Below, piece after piece: positions 1 to 5,203 of a DNA stretch of 5,203 nt (the first letter of the stretch is position 1; each line of letters starts with the position of its first letter). Origin of the DNA: Thermocrinis sp. (lineage in GTDB: Bacteria; Aquificota; Aquificia; Aquificales; Aquificaceae); contig JAEMPM010000108.1 of the NCBI GenBank assembly GCA_022759285.1, forward strand, positions 1 through 5,203, written 5' to 3'. Under the pieces are notes generated by a model, which made no database searches, was not told the DNA's origin, and worked only from the letters and a program-made list of their open reading frames with translations. Position numbers and translations under genes: made by a program.

Positions 1-21
1 GAATGATATAAACTTTTCCTA

Positions 22-75
22 ATGTTCAGACCCTTTTTGTTTGGGAGTGTTTTTGTATTTTTTCTCTGCTCCTGT
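22..75 (+). other. Signal peptide region ending at lipobox cysteine
   Basis: Codons 1-18 of the lipoprotein gene encode Met-Phe-Arg, a strongly hydrophobic Phe/Leu/Val core and the lipobox Leu-Cys-Ser-Cys. Signal peptidase II would be expected to cut before Cys18 (codon 73-75), and the following residue is Gly19. Cys at the -2 position is less common than Ala or Ser, but the box otherwise fits the bacterial consensus. The n-region has only one positive charge. Confidence 0.75.
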
Positions 76-774
76 GGAATAAAGGCAAGCACGCAACCCT
101 TACAACCGCCAATAGTTGAAATAAAACGCTTAGGAGAGTTCGTCTATCTTAGAAGCTTAGAGGGGGAGGTCATCCCAAAGGGTTTTGAAAGGAAGGAAGT
201 GGGATGGGTCAAAAAATCTGCGCAGGGTTTTTGCTTTAAGGTTAAGAGAGTGGAAGGGAAAAGCTCTAATCAGTGTGTGGGCGGACTTTTAGAACAGGAA
301 CCGGTGGTAAAGATAGACTATCATGGAGATAAGGCAAAAGTAAGCTTTGAAGGTTTTGATAGTTACGAGTTGTACTTTAGCTTGGAAAACCCTTGGAGTG
401 GAAAGAAAACATCCCAGAGTGTTGAATTAGAAAGGGACTATGTGGAAAAGTGTTACTTTGTGGTGGGCAAGAAAGGTAAAGACTACTCAAAGCCTGTTAA
501 GTTCTGCTTAGAACCTTTGCCCCATCCACCAATAAAGGAAGTGGAAAGACTTGAATACAGAATTGTGGGAGATAGTGTTTATCTGCTTTGGTCCTACGAA
601 CCGGACAGATTTTTTAAAGAGTTTGTTATCTTTGAGGGAGACAAAGAGATAGGAACAACTACAGGGTACACCTTTGAGCTTAGGAAGAAGGACAAGCAGA
701 CCATATACAGAGTCAAGGTAAGGAGTATATACGGGAAGGAAAGCAAAGGCGTTGAGATCCTTTACAATCCGTAG
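22..774 (+). CDS. Predicted lipoprotein with fibronectin-III-like repeats, function unknown
   Basis: I do not recognise a named family. The 250-residue product starts with a lipoprotein signal peptide: Arg3, a hydrophobic stretch at residues 4-15, then a lipobox Leu15-Cys16-Ser17-Cys18, with Cys18 as the expected lipidated residue followed by Gly. The mature protein should be anchored to a membrane and face the periplasm. After a Pro/Gln-rich linker (23-30), three beta-rich segments follow at about 29-90, 93-166 and 168-248. The last looks like a fibronectin type III domain (PPIKEVERLEYRIV, then YLLW, then IYRVKVRSIYGKES). Segments 1 and 2 carry cysteine pairs Cys71/Cys85 and Cys144/Cys162. 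It is lysine-rich (29 of 250). The ATG at 22 is chosen because the signal peptide begins there. No Shine-Dalgarno is visible, and TAATG at 20-24 may mark the stop of an upstream gene. The 3' end overlaps the convergent biotin carboxylase gene. That it is a real gene is well supported; its role is unknown. Confidence 0.8.
   Translation: MFRPFLFGSVFVFFLCSCGIKASTQPLQPPIVEIKRLGEFVYLRSLEGEVIPKGFERKEVGWVKKSAQGFCFKVKRVEGKSSNQCVGGLLEQEPVVKIDYHGDKAKVSFEGFDSYELYFSLENPWSGKKTSQSVELERDYVEKCYFVVGKKGKDYSKPVKFCLEPLPHPPIKEVERLEYRIVGDSVYLLWSYEPDRFFKEFVIFEGDKEIGTTTGYTFELRKKDKQTIYRVKVRSIYGKESKGVEILYNP
762..774. other. 13-bp overlap of two convergent gene ends
   Basis: The plus-strand lipoprotein gene ends with TAG at 772-774, and the minus-strand biotin carboxylase gene ends with TAA at 764-762. 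The last four sense codons of each therefore lie within or touch the other gene (LYNP against YYGL). No intergenic space exists for a shared terminator, and I see no GC-rich stem with a T-run next to either stop. Confidence 0.9.
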
Positions 775-2189
775 TAAGCAGCTATGGCGGCGGATATTGC
801 CAAGGCTATGTTTTCTGGGTCTCTTTCACCTTCAACTTCAAAATTGTAAGTGGGGAGCTTTTCCTCTAAGAACCTTATGCCAAAGTATCCACTTCTGAAG
901 TCTGGGTCCCTAATGATTTGCCTATGGAGGGGTATGTTGGTGGGAACACCACGAACTATAAACTCGTCTATGGCCCTTTTGCCTCTTGCTAAGAGTCTTT
1001 CCCAGGTTAGGGCCCACACGCTCAGCTTGGCGATCATAGAATCATAGTACGGTGGGATCACATAGTCTTTATACACACCCGCATCCATACGCACACCAGG
1101 TCCACCAGGGGAGTAGTAGGCGGTTATCTTACCCGGTGCGGGTGCAAAGTTTCTCCTTGGGTCTTCTGCGTTTATTCTAAACTCCATAGCGTAGCCCCTG
1201 AAGGTGATCTCGTTCTGCGTAAAGGGTAGGGGCTCTCCCATGGCAACCCTTATCATAGTTTCCACTATGTCTATGCCAGTAACCATCTCAGTTATAGTGT
1301 GTTCTACCTGAAGGCGTGTGTTCATTTCTATAAAGTAAAACTGTCCTGTTTTTAGATCCACCAAAAACTCAAGGGTTCCCGCACTTTCGTATCCCACCTG
1401 CATCATTGCCCTGACCGAAAGCCCAAGCATCTTATTTCTTATAGAGTTGGGAAGAACAGGGCATGGGGTAATCTCTATGATCTTTTGATGCTTTCTTTGT
1501 ACCGAGCAGTCCCTTTCTCCAAGATGGACAACATTTCCGTATTTGTCTCCGATTATCTGCACCTCTATATGTTTGGGATTGTCCAGATACTTTTCTACGA
1601 AAAGATCACCTTTTCCAAAGAAGGCCTCCGCTTCTCTGTAAGCAGATTCAAAGAGTCTTGGAAGCTCCTCCTCGGACCTAACTACCCTCATCCCTCTCCC
1701 ACCGCCACCATGAGCTGACTTTAGAATGACAGGAAATCCTATTTCCCTTGCATAGTGCAGAGCATCCTCGTAGTTTTTAAGTGGTTCCGGGGAGCCAGGG
1801 ATTGTGGGAATGCCAAGTTCAGCCATCTTTTTCTTTGCTTTCACCTTATCGCCAAAAAGTTCTATATGTTCCGGAGATGGACCTATGAAGGTTATACCCT
1901 GGCTTATGCAATACCGGGCAAAGTCTGCGTTTTCCGCCAAAAAGCCGTAGCCCGGGTGTATAGCATCCGCGCCCACCGACTTGGCTAAGTCCACGATCTT
2001 AACATAGTCCAAATACGCTCTTATTGGATCCCCCGGGATCAAATATGCCTCGTCAGCCTTTTTTACGTACAAAGACTTGGCGTCTGCCTCCGAGTAGATG
2101 GCTACGCTCTTTATTCCCAGTTCCTCACAAGCCCTTATGATTCTAAGTGCCACCTCACCTCGGTTCGCTATGAGAATTTTCCTAAACAT
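762..2189 (-). CDS. pycA: Biotin carboxylase subunit, probably pyruvate carboxylase subunit A
   Basis: This ATP-grasp enzyme carboxylates biotin on a carrier protein using ATP and bicarbonate. The 475 residues show the N-terminal biotin carboxylase fold (KILIANRGE at 4-12, HPGYGFLAEN at 78-87), the ATP-grasp glycine loop (GGGGRGM, 161-167) and the C-terminal domain (PPYYDSMIAKL, 379-389). Active-site residues match E. coli AccC: Lys115, Lys157, Glu274, Glu288, Asn290, Arg292, Glu296 and Arg338. The PGGPGVRMDAGVY segment and the tail after residue 450, ending in IAAYYGL, favour a pyruvate or 2-oxoglutarate carboxylase small subunit over AccC, which ends near residue 450. No biotin carrier or carboxyltransferase domain is present, so a separate partner is needed. 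The ATG at 2189 is preferred over an in-frame TTG at 2198 because it gives the usual MFRKILIANR start and sits one base after the nuoH stop (TAAGATG). No Shine-Dalgarno is visible, which suggests translational coupling. Biotin carboxylase is certain; pycA versus cfiB or accC is not. Confidence 0.85.
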   Translation of the reverse strand: MFRKILIANRGEVALRIIRACEELGIKSVAIYSEADAKSLYVKKADEAYLIPGDPIRAYLDYVKIVDLAKSVGADAIHPGYGFLAENADFARYCISQGITFIGPSPEHIELFGDKVKAKKKMAELGIPTIPGSPEPLKNYEDALHYAREIGFPVILKSAHGGGGRGMRVVRSEEELPRLFESAYREAEAFFGKGDLFVEKYLDNPKHIEVQIIGDKYGNVVHLGERDCSVQRKHQKIIEITPCPVLPNSIRNKMLGLSVRAMMQVGYESAGTLEFLVDLKTGQFYFIEMNTRLQVEHTITEMVTGIDIVETMIRVAMGEPLPFTQNEITFRGYAMEFRINAEDPRRNFAPAPGKITAYYSPGGPGVRMDAGVYKDYVIPPYYDSMIAKLSVWALTWERLLARGKRAIDEFIVRGVPTNIPLHRQIIRDPDFRSGYFGIRFLEEKLPTYNFEVEGERDPENIALAISAAIAAYYGL

Positions 2190-2190
2190 C

Positions 2191-3201
2191 TTATACAAAA
2201 TAATAAACGAATGCAGTTATAACCACGTTTAGAGCTGCCAAAGGAAGCATGATCTTCCAGCCAATTTCTGTGATGTCCTTTGCCTGAAACCTTGGTAGCG
2301 TCCAGTGTAGCCAAAGGACAAAAAAGACAAGTCCGAACATCTTTATTAAAAACCAAAGGTAAGGAGACAAAGGTCCAAATATGCGGGGACCAGACCAACC
2401 ACCCAAAAAGAGCACCACCGCAAGGGCAGACAATGCCATCACGTTCAAATACCACTCTGCCAATGGGAAAACGCCAAAGCGTATACCGCCGTATTCTACG
2501 TTGTAGCCTGTCACCAGCTCTGCCTCCGCCTCTTGAATATCAAATGGAACCCTGCCCGCCTCTGCCAACATACAGAAGAGATACAACACAAAGGCAACAG
2601 GTTGATAGACTATAAACCACACGCCTTTTTCTATCTGAGCCTGAACTATGCCCGTGGTACTCATTGTGCCTGCCAGTAGGATCACCCCAAGTACAGAAAA
2701 GCCAAGGACTACCTCATAGCCTATGATTACCGCCGCCTTTCTCAAGGAGCCTAAAAAGGCATACTTGGAATTAGAAGCCCACCCGGAGAATATGGTTCCA
2801 TAGACCAACAGAGAACCAAAGGCAAAAACAAGGAGCACTGCAATGTTCACATCAGCCACTATAGGTTTGACCTCTACCCCAAAGAGTTTAAAGCTTGGAC
2901 CAAAGGGGATAACTGCAAAGAGCATAAGGGCTGGCACTAATGCCAAGATTACTGCCAAATAATAAACTACCTTGTCCGCACTGGCGGGAACTATAGACTC
3001 CTTGGTTAAAAGCTTTAATCCATCCGCTAAGGGTTGGAGTAGACCAAAGGGACCTACCAGTTTGGGACCGAGCCTTGCCTGCATATGACCCGCAAACTTC
3101 CTTTCAAACCAGGTCAAATAAGATCCCACTCCTAAAAAAACACCCAGTACTACAAAGACTTTTATTACTGTGACTAGTAAGCTAACCCAGAACTCCGTCA
3201 T
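2191..3201 (-). CDS. nuoH: NADH-quinone oxidoreductase subunit H (complex I ND1-type)
   Basis: NuoH is the membrane subunit of respiratory complex I that joins the peripheral arm, closes the quinone chamber and passes the redox signal to the proton-pumping subunits. The 336 residues (E. coli about 325) contain the ND1 signatures: WFERKFAGHMQARLGP at 31-46, GLLQPLADGLKLLTKE at 53-68, and PFDIQEAEAELVTGYNVEYGG at 219-239 with its acidic loop (Glu224, 226, 228, 236). Glu163 lies in GYEVVLG, matching a conserved membrane Glu of NuoH. About eight hydrophobic segments are visible, near 6-28, 77-99, 117-138, 157-178, 194-214, 249-268, 280-300 and 314-335. The ATG at 3201 is chosen over an in-frame TTG at 3231 because AGGAGG lies six bases upstream of it and the protein then starts like other NuoH. 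Ten bases separate it from nuoCD, and one base separates it from the biotin carboxylase gene. nuoI does not follow, unlike the common order. Confidence 0.96.
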   Translation of the reverse strand: MTEFWVSLLVTVIKVFVVLGVFLGVGSYLTWFERKFAGHMQARLGPKLVGPFGLLQPLADGLKLLTKESIVPASADKVVYYLAVILALVPALMLFAVIPFGPSFKLFGVEVKPIVADVNIAVLLVFAFGSLLVYGTIFSGWASNSKYAFLGSLRKAAVIIGYEVVLGFSVLGVILLAGTMSTTGIVQAQIEKGVWFIVYQPVAFVLYLFCMLAEAGRVPFDIQEAEAELVTGYNVEYGGIRFGVFPLAEWYLNVMALSALAVVLFLGGWSGPRIFGPLSPYLWFLIKMFGLVFFVLWLHWTLPRFQAKDITEIGWKIMLPLAALNVVITAFVYYFV

Positions 3202-3205
3202 TTTA

Positions 3206-3213
3206 CTCCTCCT
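3206..3213 (-). promoter_or_regulatory. Strong Shine-Dalgarno for nuoH, overlapping the nuoCD stop
   Basis: On the minus strand AGGAGGAG occupies 3213 to 3206, with six bases between AGGAGG and the ATG at 3201. Its first two bases are the last two of the nuoCD TAG stop (3214-3212). This decides the nuoH start in favour of 3201 and suggests that ribosomes ending nuoCD help to start nuoH. Confidence 0.85.
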
Positions 3214-4969
3214 ACCTGTCCGTTTCTCCAACCACGGGGTCCAAGCTTCCCAAGAGGGCTATGGCGTCCGCAATAGTCCTGCCCTCGATGAGCTTGGGAA
3301 AGATGGAAAGGTTATAAAGGGCACCAGACCTGATCCTAAGACGGTAGGGTTTTGAGTCCCCTGTGGAGTATATGTAAAAGCCCAACTCTCCCCTTGGGTT
3401 TTCCCCGCTAACATAAACCTCTCCCTTAGGAGCCTTCTCTCCATGCACCACTATCCTGAAGTTTTTAACCATGCTCTCCAAGCTCTTGAATACTTCCTCC
3501 TTGGGTGCCATAACTGCGGGATGCTCTCTGTTTATGTAGGGAGCACTCTTTGGAAGTTTCTCCAATTTACTTACACACTGCTCTACAATTCGTAAGCTTT
3601 GAACCATCTCCTCCATACGCACCAAATATCTGTCATAGACATCTCCTACCTCTCCCACGGGCACATCGAACTCCACCTCGTCGTAAGCTGCGTAAGGCTC
3701 AAGCTTTCTTATGTCGTAGGGTACACCAGACCCTCTGGCAACTGGTCCTGTCAAGCCGTAGTTAAAAACATCCTCCTTAGTAATCACTCCCACATCCTTG
3801 GTCCTTCTGAGCCATATTCTGTTCCTTGTAAGAAGCTGATGGTATTCCTTTAACCTTTGAGGAAAATCTTTGATAAAAGCCTTCACCACATCCAGCGTTC
3901 CTTCCGCCAAGTCATAATGGACTCCGCCTATCCTCAAAAAGGCAGAAGTTAGCCTATAGCCCGCGTTCCCTTCTATGATGTCCATGATCTTTTCCCTTTC
4001 TCTGAAGGCATACAAAAAGACAGTCAGCGCTCCAAGATCTAGCGCACCCGTGCCAAGCCAGAGGAGGTGTGAGTTTATCCTCTGCAGTTCTGCAAACATA
4101 GTCCTTATATACCTTGCCTTTTCGGGCACATCCACACCCAAGAGCTTTTCTACTGCGCTCACATAAGCCAACTCGTTGCAAATGGCGGATATGTAATCCA
4201 TACGGTCTGTGTATGGCAGAAACTGAAAGTAATGAAGATTCTCTGCGATCTTTTCCATTCCTCGGTGAAGTTGCCCTAAGATCACATCACACTGAACTAC
4301 ATTCTCTCCATCTAGGTCAAACAAAAACCATATGGTACCGTGAGTTCCCGGATGCAGAGGTCCCCAGTTTAAAACGAGCTGGGCTTTTTTCTGAAGCCTT
4401 GCCTTTTCCGTTCTTTCTAAGTCTTCAAGGGTGGCAATCCGAGTATGCAACAGCTCATAGTCGTGACTAGGTGGATCTGTTCTTCCATGCATAAGCTCCG
4501 TAAGAGAAGGCAATTCTACCTCGGGAATACCTCGCAGAGGGAAATCCTTTCGTAGAGGAAAGTAAGGGTAACCCTCCCACAGGAACATGCGCCGGAGGTT
4601 CTCGTGTCCCTCAAACTCCACACCAAACATGTCGTACGCTTCTCTTTCTGCCCACTTGGCGCATGCCCATAAGTTCTGAACGGAGGGCAACTTTCCATCC
4701 TGTGCCCAGGTCTTTACAATCACCCTTTCGTTTTCATCGGGATTGTAGAGTATGTATACTCCCTGAAAGCGTTCCTTTCTGTCAGGAAAATCCATGCAGA
4801 AAAAGTCTATAAAGTGCTTGTAGCCCTCTTTGTTTTTGAGAAAGCTAAGAAACTCCAAAAGCTTTTCCTTTTTCACATGTAAGTTGGTTGTATGCTCAGT
4901 GTGTTCTACCTCTACATCCTTAAACTCTTGCTTTATCCTGTCTGCGGAAACCTTGTTCATCCAGGGCAT
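3212..4969 (-). CDS. nuoCD: NADH-quinone oxidoreductase fused subunits C and D
   Basis: This is a fusion of the 30 kDa (NuoC) and 49 kDa (NuoD) subunits of complex I, 585 residues against about 600 for E. coli NuoCD. It sits in the peripheral arm on the cytoplasmic face and forms much of the quinone pocket with NuoB. The NuoC part (about 1-147) carries the 30 kDa signature around AEREAYDMFGVEFEGHENLR (107-126). A charged linker (about 150-195) leads to NuoD, which begins near NWGPLHPGTHG (201-211) and has the 49 kDa signature LHRGMEK (234-240). The quinone-site His and Tyr are present as His210 and Tyr259. Their 49-residue spacing equals that of His38 and Tyr87 in Thermus Nqo4. The C-terminus DPVVGETDR is typical. 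The ATG at 4969 is chosen because GAGGTG lies five bases upstream; a second in-frame ATG at 4960 is too far from it. It follows nuoB by nine bases and precedes nuoH by ten. The protein appears intact. Confidence 0.97.
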   Translation of the reverse strand: MPWMNKVSADRIKQEFKDVEVEHTEHTTNLHVKKEKLLEFLSFLKNKEGYKHFIDFFCMDFPDRKERFQGVYILYNPDENERVIVKTWAQDGKLPSVQNLWACAKWAEREAYDMFGVEFEGHENLRRMFLWEGYPYFPLRKDFPLRGIPEVELPSLTELMHGRTDPPSHDYELLHTRIATLEDLERTEKARLQKKAQLVLNWGPLHPGTHGTIWFLFDLDGENVVQCDVILGQLHRGMEKIAENLHYFQFLPYTDRMDYISAICNELAYVSAVEKLLGVDVPEKARYIRTMFAELQRINSHLLWLGTGALDLGALTVFLYAFREREKIMDIIEGNAGYRLTSAFLRIGGVHYDLAEGTLDVVKAFIKDFPQRLKEYHQLLTRNRIWLRRTKDVGVITKEDVFNYGLTGPVARGSGVPYDIRKLEPYAAYDEVEFDVPVGEVGDVYDRYLVRMEEMVQSLRIVEQCVSKLEKLPKSAPYINREHPAVMAPKEEVFKSLESMVKNFRIVVHGEKAPKGEVYVSGENPRGELGFYIYSTGDSKPYRLRIRSGALYNLSIFPKLIEGRTIADAIALLGSLDPVVGETDR

Positions 4970-4974
4970 AATAG

Positions 4975-4980
4975 CACCTC
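4975..4980 (-). promoter_or_regulatory. Shine-Dalgarno for nuoCD, overlapping the nuoB stop
   Basis: On the minus strand GAGGTG occupies 4980 to 4975, five bases before the ATG at 4969. Its first two bases are the end of the nuoB TGA stop (4981-4979). This is the same arrangement as at the nuoCD/nuoH junction and points to coupled translation within one mRNA. Confidence 0.75.
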
Positions 4981-5203
4981 AAACTTGGATTTCTGTAGGG
5001 ACAAGTCCCTGCTTTTGTATTTCTTTGTTGAATTCCTCGAAGGCTTTGTCGTACTTTTTAACGCCCATCTGTTTTATCTTCTTTTGGAGCTGAAGTATAC
5101 CATATATGAGCCCTTGAGGATGTGGAGGACAACCTGGTATATAAACATCCACCGGGATTATTCTATCAACTCCCTGAAGGGTCGCGTAGGTAGGGAATGG
5201 TCC
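4979..5203 (-). CDS. nuoB: NADH-quinone oxidoreductase subunit B, C-terminal part
   Basis: Only the last 74 codons are inside the window; the gene runs off the right edge. NuoB is the peripheral-arm subunit that holds the [4Fe-4S] cluster N2, the final electron donor to quinone. The visible part begins [19 protein letters not shown] and continues with YIPGCPP. The Cys in PGCPP (codon 5131-5129) is the last of the four conserved N2 ligands; the others lie upstream of the window. It is followed by [12 protein letters not shown], typical of the helix after that ligand. After the Cys-Pro-Pro the sequence has His-Pro-Gln, where proteobacterial and Thermus subunits have Arg-Pro-Glu and mitochondrial PSST has Thr-Ala-Glu, so this position varies in the family. 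The tail after the helix is short and charged, ending in EIQV. The TGA stop is nine bases before nuoCD and in the same frame. A nuoA gene would be expected further upstream but cannot be seen. Confidence 0.95.
   Translation of the reverse strand, partial: GPFPTYATLQGVDRIIPVDVYIPGCPPHPQGLIYGILQLQKKIKQMGVKKYDKAFEEFNKEIQKQGLVPTEIQV

Noticed and set aside
7..12. TATAAA as a possible -10 box for the lipoprotein gene
   Set aside because: It is only about ten bases before the ATG, no -35 region is visible in the window, and AT-rich hexamers are common by chance.
2168..2455. 95-codon minus-strand open frame across the nuoH 3' end
   Set aside because: It overlaps nuoH and the start of the biotin carboxylase in another frame and has no recognisable features; the two real genes explain the region.
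2280..2615. 111-codon plus-strand open frame antisense to nuoH
   Set aside because: It is a shadow of nuoH; the translation is rich in Pro, Gln, Arg and Thr with no membrane or domain pattern and no ribosome binding site that I can see.
3229..3231. TTG at 3231 as an earlier nuoH start
   Set aside because: It would add ten charged residues and overlap nuoCD, whereas the ATG at 3201 has a near-perfect Shine-Dalgarno at good spacing.
4114..4470. 118-codon plus-strand open frame antisense to nuoCD
   Set aside because: It lies wholly inside a well-supported gene on the opposite strand, and its translation is low-complexity and shows no recognisable domain.
4970..4978. nuoB TGA and nuoCD ATG in the same frame, suggesting stop readthrough to a NuoB-NuoCD fusion
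   Set aside because: The gap is nine bases, so the shared frame has a one-in-three chance; the ATG has its own Shine-Dalgarno, and separate NuoB and NuoCD are the norm.
5114..5122. His-Pro-Gln instead of Arg-Pro-Glu after the NuoB Cys-Pro-Pro motif
   Set aside because: Mitochondrial homologs have Thr-Ala-Glu here, so the position is variable; the cluster-ligand Cys itself is present.

Overview
This window looks like a piece of chromosome from a thermophilic, chemolithoautotrophic bacterium, most likely of the Aquificales (Hydrogenobacter/Thermocrinis/Aquifex type). The reasons are the fused NuoC-NuoD subunit, the short nuoB-nuoCD-nuoH gene order, protein composition rich in Lys/Glu/Arg with many AGA/AGG arginine codons, and a stand-alone biotin carboxylase whose C-terminal tail (ending in AAYYGL) resembles, from memory, the Aquificales 2-oxoglutarate/pyruvate carboxylase small subunits. 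The placement is inferred by eye and was not tested by a search.

Layout: almost every base is coding. From the right edge leftward on the minus strand lie the 3' part of nuoB (cut by the window edge), nuoCD, nuoH and a biotin carboxylase subunit gene (probably pycA). They are separated by 9, 10 and 1 bases, so they read as one transcription unit. On the plus strand at the left edge is a 250-codon gene for a predicted lipoprotein of unknown function built of fibronectin-III-like beta domains. It converges on the biotin carboxylase gene, and the two 3' ends overlap by 13 bases.

How the genes may work together: NuoB, NuoCD and NuoH form the quinone-reducing end of respiratory complex I. NuoB carries cluster N2, NuoCD forms the quinone pocket, and NuoH is the membrane subunit that links this pocket to proton pumping. 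The biotin carboxylase uses ATP and bicarbonate to carboxylate biotin on a partner subunit, normally to make oxaloacetate from pyruvate (or oxalosuccinate from 2-oxoglutarate in Hydrogenobacter). Its tight junction to nuoH would tie central carbon carboxylation to electron-transport gene expression. That link is inference from spacing only.

No RNA gene, mobile element, CRISPR array, clear terminator or clear promoter was found. Most of the window is ordinary core metabolism. The points worth a second look are the nuoH/biotin carboxylase junction, the repeat structure and cysteine pairs of the lipoprotein, and the overlapping convergent ends.
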